This document shows positions 8,328 through 15,935 of a stretch of DNA of 25,987 nt, one piece after another. Position numbers and translations under genes: made by a program. Within the stretch, counting starts at the first letter, position 1, and every line of letters starts with the position of its first letter. The notes under the pieces are model-generated. The model had not been told where the DNA came from, searched no databases, and saw only the letters and a program-made list of their open reading frames with translations. The DNA is from an uncultured Oscillospiraceae bacterium (GTDB lineage: Bacteria > Bacillota_A > Clostridia > Oscillospirales > Oscillospiraceae), in NCBI GenBank assembly GCA_900754605.1, contig CAAEDK010000285.1, positions 1 through 25,987 of the forward strand, written 5' to 3'.

Positions 8328-9356
8328 TTACAGCAGGCCGATCTCCTTATAGTACTTCTCAGCGCCGGGATGCATGGGGACGGAACCGTTCTCGGCAGCC
8401 TTCTCCGCACTGACCAGCTTAAACTTGTCGTGGGAAGCACCCAGATCCTCCAGGTTCTCGAACATGGTCTTGGTCAGCTCGTACACGGCGTCCTCGCTCA
8501 TGTCGGTGGAAGCGACCAGAGCGGCCTCGACGGCCACACAAATGGTCTCAGTGTCAACGCCGTCATAGGTGCCGCCAGGCAGGTTCTCCTGAACCAGGAA
8601 GGGGTACTTCTCATGCAGAGCATCAACGTGCTCCTGGTCAAGGCTGACCATGGAGAAGTCCATGCCGCTGGTCGCCAACTCGGTGATGGCGGTGGTGGGG
8701 GCGCCGGCCACGGTGAAGGCGGCGTCGATCTGGCCGTTCTTCAGCATCTCAGAGGCCTCGCCGAAGTTGGCGTGGACAACCTTGATGTCATCAGCAGTCA
8801 TGCCATAGGCCTCCAGCACCTGATAGGCGTTGAACTCCGTACCGGAGCCCTGGTCGCCCACGCAGACGGCCTTGCCCTTCAGCTGGTCAACGCTGGTGAT
8901 GCCACCCTTAGCGGTGATCTGAACGGTCTCGTTATATAGACCGGCCACCCACAGGGCATCCGTCTCAGGAGCACTGAACACATTGGTGCCCTCGTGAGCA
9001 TAGGTCAGAACGTCAGACTGAAGGATGGCCAGGCCATACTCGTCATCGGTAATGCCCTCGACATTGTCCTTGGACGCGCCGGTAGAGGTCACGTTCAACT
9101 CAGTCAGGGTCAGCAGAGGGTTCAGGACGTTCATCATGGCAGAGCCAACACCGTAGTAAGTGCCGGTGGTGCCACCAGTTGCCAGAACCTGGGTGCTCTT
9201 GTCCGCAGACACGGGAGCGCTGGAGCCGGAGCCGGAACCCGACACAGCACCAGAGCCAGAGCCGGAACCGGCATCATTGCCGCCACCGCAGCCAGTTAGT
9301 GCCAGGCTGGCGGTCATGGCCATCGCCAAGACAAGAGCAAGCTTCTTCTTCATCAT
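8328..9356 (-). CDS. TAXI-family TRAP substrate-binding lipoprotein
   Basis: This 342-residue protein is the extracytoplasmic solute receptor of the TRAP operon. A signal peptide with lipobox LTGC (lipidated C23) is followed by a Gly/Ser-rich tether (about 24-52), then the TAXI binding domain opening with ATGGTTGTYYGVG and containing the AGAPTTAITELA segment. It should be anchored to the outer leaflet of the membrane and hand substrate to the fused permease. I chose ATG 9356, 8 bases after GGAGG; the TTG at 9371 lies in the ribosome site and is not a start. It is the first gene of the operon, behind a strong promoter with tandem repeats at the start site. The long Gly/Ser tether is unusual only in its regularity. 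Confidence 0.94.
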   Translation of the reverse strand: MMKKKLALVLAMAMTASLALTGCGGGNDAGSGSGSGAVSGSGSGSSAPVSADKSTQVLATGGTTGTYYGVGSAMMNVLNPLLTLTELNVTSTGASKDNVEGITDDEYGLAILQSDVLTYAHEGTNVFSAPETDALWVAGLYNETVQITAKGGITSVDQLKGKAVCVGDQGSGTEFNAYQVLEAYGMTADDIKVVHANFGEASEMLKNGQIDAAFTVAGAPTTAITELATSGMDFSMVSLDQEHVDALHEKYPFLVQENLPGGTYDGVDTETICVAVEAALVASTDMSEDAVYELTKTMFENLEDLGASHDKFKLVSAEKAAENGSVPMHPGAEKYYKEIGLL

Positions 9357-9395
9357 TACTGATTCCTCCAATTCAAAAATGTGATTTGCTGGGGA

Positions 9396-9429
9396 ACTGT
9401 ACTTGCAGGCTTACTGTACTTGCAGGCTT
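9396..9429 (-). repeat. Perfect 17-bp tandem repeat at the TRAP promoter
   Basis: Two identical 17-base copies (9396-9412 and 9413-9429) lie head to tail directly downstream of the TRAP-operon -10 box, over the predicted start site. Each contains CTGCAAGTACAG on the minus strand, a partial dyad of form CTG-A-T-CAG. A pair of operator sites for a dimeric regulator is the simplest reading; this is inference. Confidence 0.85.
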
Positions 9430-9458
9430 ATTATAGTATATTTACCCCAAAAATGCAA
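9430..9458 (-). promoter_or_regulatory. SigA-type promoter of the TRAP operon
   Basis: On the minus strand TTGCAT (9458-9453) and TATAAT (9435-9430) are exactly 17 bases apart. The start should be near 9423, inside the second copy of the tandem repeat. Confidence 0.8.
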
Positions 9459-9507
9459 GGTTCTTTTTCTCAAAAGCATATATTTTGCACAATCTCATTT
9501 ATAATGC

Positions 9508-9530
9508 AAAAAATCGTTAGTATTTTAACG
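9508..9530 (-). terminator. Weak terminator-like hairpin after sigK
   Basis: A 5-bp stem (9515-9519 with 9526-9530) is followed on the minus strand by ATTTTTT. It lies 65 bases past the sigK stop. The stem is short, so the call is tentative. Confidence 0.35.
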
Positions 9531-9595
9531 GTTTTTACTTTTTCTTCACTTTATATGCAATGCTTCTTGCATTTTTATTCACTCAAAAGATTCCT

Positions 9596-10291
9596 CTATG
9601 GCTCCCATCCCTCCATCTCTTTTCCCAGTTTTTCCAGTGCCCGCTTTTCGATTCGCGATACATAGGAGCGGCTGATCCCGCAACGGCCCGCAATCTCCCG
9701 CTGCGTGCGTGGTGGACGGTCATCCAGCCCATATCGCATTGTGACAACCATCCGCTCTCTTGGGGTCAGACAAGTTTGGACACATTGACGAACTTTGCGG
9801 CAGGCATCCCGTGTATCCAACTCCTCCAGCAGGTCATCATCCACCGCAAGCACATCCATCAGCGACAGGGAGTTTCCATCTCCACCACTCTCCAGTGTCT
9901 CGGTCAGCGAGACCTCGCCCTGGAGTTTTCGCTGAGACCTGAAATGCATCAGAATCTCATTTTCAATGCACCGACTGGCATAGGTTGCCAAGCGTACATT
10001 TTTATCCGCTTTAAATGTAGAGATTCCCTTGATCAGGCCGATGGTTCCAATGGAGATCAGATCGTCCTGATCTCCGGTCTGTGCGTAGTACTTTTTCACG
10101 ATATGGGCCACCAACCGCAGGTTATGCTCCACCAAAATGTTCCGGGCCTCCAAGTCGCCCGCCGCACACCGCTCTAGATACTGCTTTTCCTCTTCTGGCT
10201 TCAGCGGCCGTGGGAAGGATCCCCCTCCGCCTGACAACCTCAGCGTAAAAAACAAACTATGCATCATCAGGTAAATCACTGGAGAAAACAT
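9596..10291 (-). CDS. sigK: Sporulation sigma factor SigK, uninterrupted
   Basis: This 231-residue protein is a sigma-70 family factor of the SigE/SigK group, which directs late transcription in the mother cell during sporulation. A hydrophobic pro-sequence (1-20) ends at S20 before GGGGSFPRPL, closely resembling the SigK processing region. Region 2 follows (RNILVEHNLRLVAHIVKK at 50-67, then DLISIGTIGLIKGI), and region 4 carries the helix-turn-helix TQREIAGRCGISRSYVSRIEKRAL (196-219). Membrane-bound pro-protein cleaved by an SpoIVFB-type protease is the expected activation route. The gene is continuous, with no skin-type insertion. ATG 10291 has AGGAGG 9 bases upstream. SigE is the main alternative; the SFPRPL junction and pro-sequence length favour SigK. 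No SpoIIGA gene is adjacent, which also argues against SigE. Confidence 0.88.
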   Translation of the reverse strand: MFSPVIYLMMHSLFFTLRLSGGGGSFPRPLKPEEEKQYLERCAAGDLEARNILVEHNLRLVAHIVKKYYAQTGDQDDLISIGTIGLIKGISTFKADKNVRLATYASRCIENEILMHFRSQRKLQGEVSLTETLESGGDGNSLSLMDVLAVDDDLLEELDTRDACRKVRQCVQTCLTPRERMVVTMRYGLDDRPPRTQREIAGRCGISRSYVSRIEKRALEKLGKEMEGWEP

Positions 10292-10311
10292 GATGCGCCA
10301 CCTCCTGTCCC

Positions 10312-10341
10312 ACTGTATTCTGCCTATGCTAGTCCATATAC
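10312..10341 (-). promoter_or_regulatory. Possible SigE-type promoter of sigK
   Basis: On the minus strand GTATATG (10341-10335) and AATACAGT (10319-10312) are 15 bases apart, resembling the SigE consensus (-35 KMATATT, -10 CATACAAT) at 5/7 and 6/8 positions. Known sigK genes are transcribed by SigE, which supports the reading; the match is imperfect. Confidence 0.35.
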
Positions 10342-10381
10342 CCCGGACAAACGTCTCCTCTCCCCCTCAAAGTCAAACCAC

Positions 10382-10425
10382 AAAACGGCCCCTGGCTCCG
10401 AATTATACGGAGCCAGGGGCCGTTT
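10382..10425 (-). terminator. Strong terminator of the hydroxyacid dehydrogenase gene
   Basis: A perfect 18-bp stem (10383-10400 with 10408-10425) with a 7-nt loop, 21 bases after the stop. The minus-strand tail is TTTTGTGGTTTG. Confidence 0.88.
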
Positions 10426-10446
10426 CATATTTTCTGATTCATTTGA

Positions 10447-11412
10447 TCAGGAGTTCACGACATGGATGGGTGCACCGTCCAGATAGGCACGGATGTTATC
10501 CGCCGTGCAGTCCATGATGCGCTGGCGTGCCTCTTTGGCGCCCCAGGACATATGGGGAGTGATGATACAGTTGGGAGCGGTCAGCAGGGGGTTATCCGCA
10601 CGGATCGGCTCGGTATATACCACATCCAGGCCGGCAGCCGCCAGCTTGCCGGACTTCAGTGCATCGGTCACGTCCTGCTCGTCAATGAGCTGGCCGCGGG
10701 AGTTGTTGATCAGGATGGCCCCATCCTTCATCTTGGCGATGTTGGCCTTGTTGATCATCTTTTCGTTTTCGGGGGTCAGGTTGCAGTGGAGGAATACTAC
10801 ATCAGACTTGGCCAGCAGGGTATCCAGATCCACATACTCAGCAATCGCCTTACCGGAATCGTTGGGATACAAGTCATAGGCCAGCACCTTCATGCCCAGA
10901 GCCTTGGCGATACGGCCAGTGGTCTGGCCGATGCGGCCAAAGCCAATGATGCCAGCAGTCTTGCCGTCCAGCTCAATGAGGGGGTGATCCCAGTAGCACC
11001 AGTCGATGTGATTGGCCCATTTGCCCTCATGGACAGTCTTGTCGTGATGGCCGATGTGGTGGCACACCTCAAGCAGCAAAGCAATGGCATACTGGCCCAC
11101 ACAGGCAGTGCCATAGGTAGGCACGTTGCACACCAGGATTTCCTTCTCCTTGGCGTAGTTGTAGTCGGCCACATTGTAGCCGGTGGCCAAGAAGGCAATC
11201 AGCTTCAAATTGGGGCACTTGTCCATGGTCTCCTTGGAAATGGGGGTCTTGTTAGTGACGACCACCTCTGCGTCACCGATCCGCTCCGCGATGATGGGGT
11301 CCTCCACATAGGAGGTCCGGTCATAGACCGTCAGTTCCCCCATAGAACTCAGCTGATCCCAGCTCAGGTCGCCAGGATTTTCTGTATAACCATCCAGCAC
11401 TACGATTTTCAT
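10447..11412 (-). CDS. D-2-hydroxyacid (probable glycerate) dehydrogenase
   Basis: This 321-residue NAD-dependent enzyme most likely interconverts glycerate and hydroxypyruvate. The Rossmann motif GFGRIG is at 157-162 with D180 at the end of the second strand, favouring NAD over NADP. The catalytic triad of the family is visible: R239 in NNSRG, E268 in YTEP and H287 in PHMSW. LATGYNVAD near 75-83 is typical of the glycerate dehydrogenase/hydroxypyruvate reductase branch, which separates it from lactate dehydrogenase. ATG 11412 has AAGGAGG 8 bases upstream. It is divergent from a CdaR-type regulator that is followed by a glycerate kinase, so all three genes probably serve glycerate metabolism. 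The exact substrate (glycerate, glyoxylate or another 2-ketoacid) is inferred from context. Confidence 0.9.
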   Translation of the reverse strand: MKIVVLDGYTENPGDLSWDQLSSMGELTVYDRTSYVEDPIIAERIGDAEVVVTNKTPISKETMDKCPNLKLIAFLATGYNVADYNYAKEKEILVCNVPTYGTACVGQYAIALLLEVCHHIGHHDKTVHEGKWANHIDWCYWDHPLIELDGKTAGIIGFGRIGQTTGRIAKALGMKVLAYDLYPNDSGKAIAEYVDLDTLLAKSDVVFLHCNLTPENEKMINKANIAKMKDGAILINNSRGQLIDEQDVTDALKSGKLAAAGLDVVYTEPIRADNPLLTAPNCIITPHMSWGAKEARQRIMDCTADNIRAYLDGAPIHVVNS

Positions 11413-11503
11413 TGCAGCAGCCTCCTTATTTTATATGGTGTTCTTTGTTCTTTGTTCTAATTTTGCTTTTTGTCCCTGGGCCGCTGGTTCTCTAAAAAAT
11501 CAC

Positions 11504-11532
11504 TTTACAGCCCAGTTTTTTTTGCTTATACT
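11504..11532 (+). promoter_or_regulatory. SigA-type promoter of the CdaR-type regulator
   Basis: TTTACA (11504-11509) and TATACT (11527-11532) are 17 bases apart, giving a start near 11539 and a leader of about 73 bases. The spacer contains a run of eight Ts. Its -10 box overlaps the -10 of the opposing promoter. Confidence 0.7.
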
Positions 11533-11554
11533 ACATGATAACGGAATCTGTCTT
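11525..11554 (-). promoter_or_regulatory. Promoter of the glycerate dehydrogenase gene
   Basis: On the minus strand AAGACA (11554-11549) and TATAAG (11530-11525) are 18 bases apart. The two divergent promoters share the CTTATACT core, so polymerase cannot occupy both. The resulting leader (about 105 bases) contains CTGGGC/GCCCAG arms. A TTGTACAA palindrome sits at 11553-11560 beside the -35 box. Confidence 0.55.
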
Positions 11555-11611
11555 GTACAAAATCTAAATTTATTTTAATATTTTTGTCTATCATACAAAT
11601 GGTGGTGCGGT

Positions 11612-12763
11612 ATGTTTATTTCAGAAGCAGCAGCCTCTTCCATCGTCCGCGAGATGAAGGAAATCACAGGTCACGACATCAACATTATGGACGGCACGGG
11701 AACTATCTTTGCCAGCACAGACCCGGACCGTGTTGGGCAGCGGCATGAGGGGGCCTGTCAGGTCCTATCCCGAAATTTATCCCGGCTGACCGTTCAGGAG
11801 GACTGTCACCCCGGCGGCATCCGTCCAGGTGTCAACCTTCCTATCCAGCTGGATGGAGAAACGGTCGGTGTCATCGGAATCACTGGCAATCCAGATGAGG
11901 TGGGCGCTCTGGGGGCCATCCTCAAACGCATGACAGAGATCATGGTGCGGGACGCCCGGCGCCAGGCCCAGGAGGACCTGTTAGACAGCGCCCGCCAGTG
12001 TTTCATCGAGCGGTGGCTCTTCTCCGAGGATTCCGATCAGGCAGAATTGGAGCTGCGCGGCAATATGCTGGGGATCGACATTACCTCCCGCTGGACCGTA
12101 GTGATCCTGGAGGTACTGGAGCCTCTCAGCCCCGGACAGGCCGGTGCATCCCCCCAAGAGATGCGCAACGCCCTCTTTCTGAAACACATCCGCCCCTATC
12201 TGAGTTCTCACCCCAATAGTTTGTGTGCGGTGATCAATCAGAGGATCCTGTTATTGTTCCCCGACCGAAACCGCTACGAGGTTCTAGCCTGTGTCAACCA
12301 GATCCGCAGTGAACTGGAGGGAGCCTATCAAGCCGCAGTGTGCGGCGGCATGAGCGCGGATGGCCGACGCGGGCTGGAGATCCGCCGCTGCTATCAGGAA
12401 GCGCGGACCGCCAGTCAGACAGCCCGCACAGACGGCGGCAGGCGTGTCCTGCGTTACGACGAGGTCTCACTGGAATTTCTCGCCGACAGTATTGCCCCGG
12501 ATATTCGGCGGGATCTGGTATCTCTGGTTTTTTCCAGCTGCACTCCAGAAGAGCGAGAGAGCATCCGCAGTACCGTCCTGCTCTATTTTCAATGCCACGG
12601 GGATGTCAAGCAGATGGCTGATACTCTGTATGTCCACAAAAACACCGTACATTACCATTTACAACGGATCCAGGCGCTCACCGGATACAGCATCCGGGAC
12701 CCACGGGGATCCGTCCTACTGTATCTGGCCTGTCTGTCCTCTCCCCGGGAAGAAGGCGGCTGA
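11612..12763 (+). CDS. CdaR-type sugar-diacid/glycerate-responsive regulator
   Basis: This 383-residue transcription factor has the CdaR layout: an N-terminal diacid-recognition domain (about 1-130, starting ISEAAASSIVREM and including the GVIGITG segment), a degenerate GGDEF-like middle region, and a C-terminal PucR/CdaR helix-turn-helix (about 326-375, with HKNTVHYHLQRIQ). CdaR in Escherichia coli activates glucarate, galactarate and glycerate genes in response to such acids. Here it is followed after 39 bases by a glycerate kinase and is divergent from a glycerate dehydrogenase, so glycerate is the likely ligand. The ribosome site before ATG 11612 is weak (GGTGG), which suggests a low level of protein. 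Confidence 0.9.
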   Translation: MFISEAAASSIVREMKEITGHDINIMDGTGTIFASTDPDRVGQRHEGACQVLSRNLSRLTVQEDCHPGGIRPGVNLPIQLDGETVGVIGITGNPDEVGALGAILKRMTEIMVRDARRQAQEDLLDSARQCFIERWLFSEDSDQAELELRGNMLGIDITSRWTVVILEVLEPLSPGQAGASPQEMRNALFLKHIRPYLSSHPNSLCAVINQRILLLFPDRNRYEVLACVNQIRSELEGAYQAAVCGGMSADGRRGLEIRRCYQEARTASQTARTDGGRRVLRYDEVSLEFLADSIAPDIRRDLVSLVFSSCTPEERESIRSTVLLYFQCHGDVKQMADTLYVHKNTVHYHLQRIQALTGYSIRDPRGSVLLYLACLSSPREEGG

Positions 12764-12802
12764 CCAGGAGAGACATGTATGATAATTAAAGGAGGAGCCG
12801 CT

Positions 12803-14035
12803 ATGTCCATTTATACCGATGCCCAAGAAATCATTCACGGCGCACTGGAGGCCTGCCTGCCCGATCAGGCGGTACGCCGTGCCCTGGAGGGAAAGGAGTT
12901 CGGCTCCGGGCGCATCTTTTTAGTTGCCCTAGGCAAAGCCGCCTGGCAGATGGCCCATTGTGCCGCTGAACTACTAGGCTCCAGACTGGAGCAGGGAGTG
13001 GTAGTCACCAAACACGGCCACAGTCAAGGGGAGATCCCACACTGCCAGATCTTTGAAGGTGGGCATCCAGTACCTGATGAAGGCTCCTTCCAGGGGACTC
13101 GCGCCGCTATGGAACTGGTTCAGGATCTTAACCCCCAGGACACCGTAGTCCTGTTGGTCTCCGGCGGCGGCTCTGCCCTGTTTGAGAGTCCTCTGATCCC
13201 CGCAGAGGAGTTAGCCCAGCTCACCAGCGCCCTGCTGGCCTGCGGGGCAGACATTGTGGAGATGAATACCATTCGCAAGCGCCTGTCTGCGGTGAAGGGT
13301 GGCCGCTTCGCTCAGCTGTGCGCCCCGGCCCAGGTCTATTCCATCGTTCTGTCCGACATTCTGGGGGATCCCCTGGACATGATCGCCTCCGGCCCCGCGT
13401 ATCCAGATCACTCCACCAGCGTCCAGGCCCGGGCCATCGCAGAGAAATATCAACTTCCGCTGTCCGATCAGGCTCTCGCCCTGTTAGACCAGGAGACCCC
13501 CAAGGAACTGGACAATGTAGAGACGATCATCACCGGAAGTGTGCGTGAGCTCTGCTCCGCCGCCGCCGCTGTATGCCAGCGGCTGGGCTATGAGACCCAT
13601 ATCCTCACTGACCAACTCTGCTGCCAGGCCCGAGAGGCTGGCTCCTTCCTGTCAGCCATCGCCCGGACCCACGGGCAGGACGGGCGCTCCCTGGCCTTTC
13701 TGGCTGGAGGTGAGACCGTGGTCCTTCTTACTGGAAAAGGATTGGGCGGACGCAATCAGGAACTGGCTCTTTCTGCCGCTGAAGGAATCTCCGGCATGGA
13801 TAACGCCCTGATTTTCTCTTTGGGTTCTGACGGAACAGATGGCCCAACAGACGCCGCCGGCGGCATCGTGGACGGTCAGACCCAGAACAAGCTGGCCCAG
13901 GCCGGCCTGAGCATCCACCAAGTCCTGGCAGACAATGATGCCTACCATGCTCTGGGGAAAGTAGACGGCCTAATCCGCACCGGTCCTACTGGTACCAATG
14001 TAAATGACGTTGCTGTTGTCCTGCTGAAGGGCTGA
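12803..14035 (+). CDS. Glycerate 2-kinase (GckA/MOFRL family)
   Basis: This 410-residue enzyme phosphorylates D-glycerate with ATP, in this family to 2-phosphoglycerate, feeding lower glycolysis. The N-terminal DUF4147 domain contains GKAA (K45), SGGGSAL (120-126), RKRLSAVKGG (158-167) and SDILGD (184-189). The C-terminal MOFRL domain has GLGGRNQELAL and SDGTDGPTDAAGG. Length and motifs fit the GckA/TtuD group and not the unrelated GlxK kinases. I chose ATG 12803 because AAAGGAGG lies 9 bases upstream; an ATG at 12779 would place that ribosome site inside the gene. It is co-transcribed with the CdaR-type gene and ends at a strong terminator. Whether the product is 2- or 3-phosphoglycerate is inferred from the family. 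Confidence 0.94.
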   Translation: MSIYTDAQEIIHGALEACLPDQAVRRALEGKEFGSGRIFLVALGKAAWQMAHCAAELLGSRLEQGVVVTKHGHSQGEIPHCQIFEGGHPVPDEGSFQGTRAAMELVQDLNPQDTVVLLVSGGGSALFESPLIPAEELAQLTSALLACGADIVEMNTIRKRLSAVKGGRFAQLCAPAQVYSIVLSDILGDPLDMIASGPAYPDHSTSVQARAIAEKYQLPLSDQALALLDQETPKELDNVETIITGSVRELCSAAAAVCQRLGYETHILTDQLCCQAREAGSFLSAIARTHGQDGRSLAFLAGGETVVLLTGKGLGGRNQELALSAAEGISGMDNALIFSLGSDGTDGPTDAAGGIVDGQTQNKLAQAGLSIHQVLADNDAYHALGKVDGLIRTGPTGTNVNDVAVVLLKG

Positions 14036-14051
14036 TTGAGGAATCTCAAAC

Positions 14052-14093
14052 AGACCGGGGAGCGCTGATGCGCTCCCCGGTCTATCATTTTAT
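14052..14093. terminator. 14-bp terminator between convergent genes
   Basis: A perfect stem (14052-14065 with 14070-14083) with a TGAT loop is followed on the plus strand by ATCATTTTATT. It ends the glycerate kinase unit and probably also stops the converging dipeptidase operon, whose last gene ends at 14125, although the minus-strand tail (GTTTGAG) is poorer. Confidence 0.85.
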
Positions 14094-14124
14094 TCTATGA
14101 TATGGTTCCTAGCACCTCTAGGCG

Positions 14125-15564
14125 TCACTTGGATCGTTTGAGCACCTCGACCACAAAGTTCCAGATCCGCTGCACCGAGGAGATGCTCAACCGCTCCCGG
14201 GGGGTGTGGATCTCAAACAGGTCCGGGCCAACGGAAACACAGTCCAGCTCGGGCAGCTTGCCGGCAAAGACGCCGCACTCCAGCCCGGCGTGGATGGCCT
14301 CGATTTTTGGATCTTTTCCGTACTGCTCCCGGAACACATCCGCCATCCGTTCCCGCAGCGGAGATTCCTCCCGATACTGCCAGCCGGTATAATCTCCAAC
14401 AAACTCCACGGTTCCGCCCAATTCCTCCATCAGGCAGGCCAGCCGATCCTTAAGCATCTCCCGCTGGGAGTCCACCGAACTGCGCACACAGAAAGAGGCC
14501 CGCAGAGAAGTCTCCTCTGTCACCAGAATCCCCAAGTTCAGAGAGGTCTGCACCAGGCCGTGAATCTCCGCACTCATCGCCTGCACCCCATTTGGCAAAC
14601 AGGTCAGCATACACAGGACATGCCGGGTCGAACGCTCGTCCATAGGCTGCTCCACCGCAGTAGACTGCTCCGCCCGGATCCAGAGCGCCGGATCGGTGAC
14701 GCGGTACTCATTAGTCAGCGCAGCCTCCATCTCCCGGACAGCATCCAACACCGCCTGAGGATCTGCCGCCACAACCTGAGCTGTGCAGGCCACGGGGATG
14801 GCGTTGTCCTTCAGGCCGCCGTCCACCCGCATTAGCCGCAGTTCTGTCCGCCGGGCCGCCGCTCGGAGGATACGTCCCATGAGTACATTGGCATTGGCAC
14901 GGCCCTTGTGGATCTCCGCCCCGGAGTGTCCTCCGGTCAGTCCACCCACCGCAATGGTCACACCCGCCCCATCAAAGGGGGCACGGGTCAGGGGAAGCCG
15001 ACAGGCACTGGTATTTCCTCCGGCACAGCTGACGGTAAAGATGCCCTCCGCCTCCGAATCCAAATTCAGCATCTGCCGCCCCTTCAGCGGTGCCACATCG
15101 ATGGAGGCAGCCCCCAGCAGACCGATCTCCTCGTCCACCGTAAATACCGCCTCCAGCCGAGGATGGGGCAGGTCCTCTGCATCCAGCAGGGCCAGGGCCA
15201 TAGCGATAGCGATACCGTCATCTCCTCCAAGCGTTGTGTCCTTGGCATAGACAAAGTCTCCATCCACTGCCAAGTCCAGCCCTTCCCGGCTCATGTCCTT
15301 TTGGCAGTCTGCAGTCTGCTCGCAGACCATATCCATGTGTCCCTGAAGGATCACCGGCGGAGCAGCCTCATAACCGGGCGTAGCCTCCTTAATGATGATA
15401 ATATTGTTATCTCCATCCTGGTGGTACTCCAAGCCCCTGGTCCGTGCAAAGTCTGCGCACCAGTCACTGACGGCCTTGGTATTCCGGGAGCCGTGAGGAA
15501 TGGCGCACATCTCCTCGAAAAAGCGAAATACGCTCTTAGGCTCCAAATGCTCCAATACGTTCAT
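14125..15564 (-). CDS. pepD: PepD-type aminoacyl-histidine dipeptidase (M20)
   Basis: This 479-residue zinc peptidase hydrolyses dipeptides (carnosine-type and broader Xaa-His or other dipeptides) in the cytoplasm. The M20 metal and catalytic residues are all visible: H76 and D78 in GHMDM, D115 in GGDDG, E145/E146 in VDEEIG, D169 in NLDSE and H453 in EIHTPRE. The lid domain is the stretch from about 190 to 400. I chose ATG 15564, 8-9 bases after GAGGAG; a TTG at 15585 overlaps the ribosome site. It is the last gene of an operon beginning with an OPT oligopeptide transporter, with a PqqD-like protein and a small membrane protein between them. The context implies degradation of peptides taken up by the transporter. 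Confidence 0.93.
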   Translation of the reverse strand: MNVLEHLEPKSVFRFFEEMCAIPHGSRNTKAVSDWCADFARTRGLEYHQDGDNNIIIIKEATPGYEAAPPVILQGHMDMVCEQTADCQKDMSREGLDLAVDGDFVYAKDTTLGGDDGIAIAMALALLDAEDLPHPRLEAVFTVDEEIGLLGAASIDVAPLKGRQMLNLDSEAEGIFTVSCAGGNTSACRLPLTRAPFDGAGVTIAVGGLTGGHSGAEIHKGRANANVLMGRILRAAARRTELRLMRVDGGLKDNAIPVACTAQVVAADPQAVLDAVREMEAALTNEYRVTDPALWIRAEQSTAVEQPMDERSTRHVLCMLTCLPNGVQAMSAEIHGLVQTSLNLGILVTEETSLRASFCVRSSVDSQREMLKDRLACLMEELGGTVEFVGDYTGWQYREESPLRERMADVFREQYGKDPKIEAIHAGLECGVFAGKLPELDCVSVGPDLFEIHTPRERLSISSVQRIWNFVVEVLKRSK

Positions 15565-15590
15565 AATTCTGAAACTCCTCTCCAAAATTC

Positions 15591-15935
15591 TTACTCTTTC
15601 AATCGATAACGCAGGCCGCCCGCATCCTCCAAAAGCTGCTGTTCCAACATGTAGCGGACTAGCTTAGGGGCAACGGCGACCGGATCCTGTACGCGGATAC
15701 GGTTTTTTGACCAGAACATCCCGGCTCTGACCCCCTGGATCAGGGGCGGGATTTCCTTTTGGGTGATGCTTCCGTGCTTTCGGAGATATTTTACCACAGC
15801 GCCCGCGCACTTGTTCAGCAGGATCCGCTCCAAGTCCGCCTCCTGTGTGATGCTTTTCTTCAATCCCCAGACATACAGAACAGCGGTAACCAGGGCAAAC
15901 AAAAGGATCCCCAGCACGATCTGTCCAAAGTTCAT
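15591..15935 (-). CDS. Small single-pass membrane protein, function unknown
   Basis: I do not recognise this 114-residue protein. It has one N-terminal membrane segment (about 4-25, VLGILLFALVTAVLYVWGL) and a basic, helical cytoplasmic part with a winged-helix-like flavour (LRKHGSITQKEIPPLIQGV, then RYMLEQQLLEDAGGLRYRL), resembling the small C-terminal domains that mediate protein contacts rather than catalysis. Its ATG overlaps the TGA of the PqqD-like gene upstream (ATGA), so the two are translationally coupled and probably act at fixed ratio. The dipeptidase gene follows after 26 bases. An adaptor that keeps the PqqD-like protein or the peptidase near the membrane transporter is a guess from position only. 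Confidence 0.75.
   Translation of the reverse strand: MNFGQIVLGILLFALVTAVLYVWGLKKSITQEADLERILLNKCAGAVVKYLRKHGSITQKEIPPLIQGVRAGMFWSKNRIRVQDPVAVAPKLVRYMLEQQLLEDAGGLRYRLKE

Noticed and set aside
9596..10291. Skin-type element interrupting sigK
   Set aside because: The coding sequence is continuous from pro-sequence to region 4 and no recombinase is adjacent.
11476..11520. Plus-strand terminator or T-box before the CdaR-type gene (CTGGGC...GCCCAG then eight Ts)
   Set aside because: The stem is only 6 bp with a loop of about 28 bases, the T-run lies in the spacer of a good promoter, and no T-box specifier or antiterminator sequence is seen.
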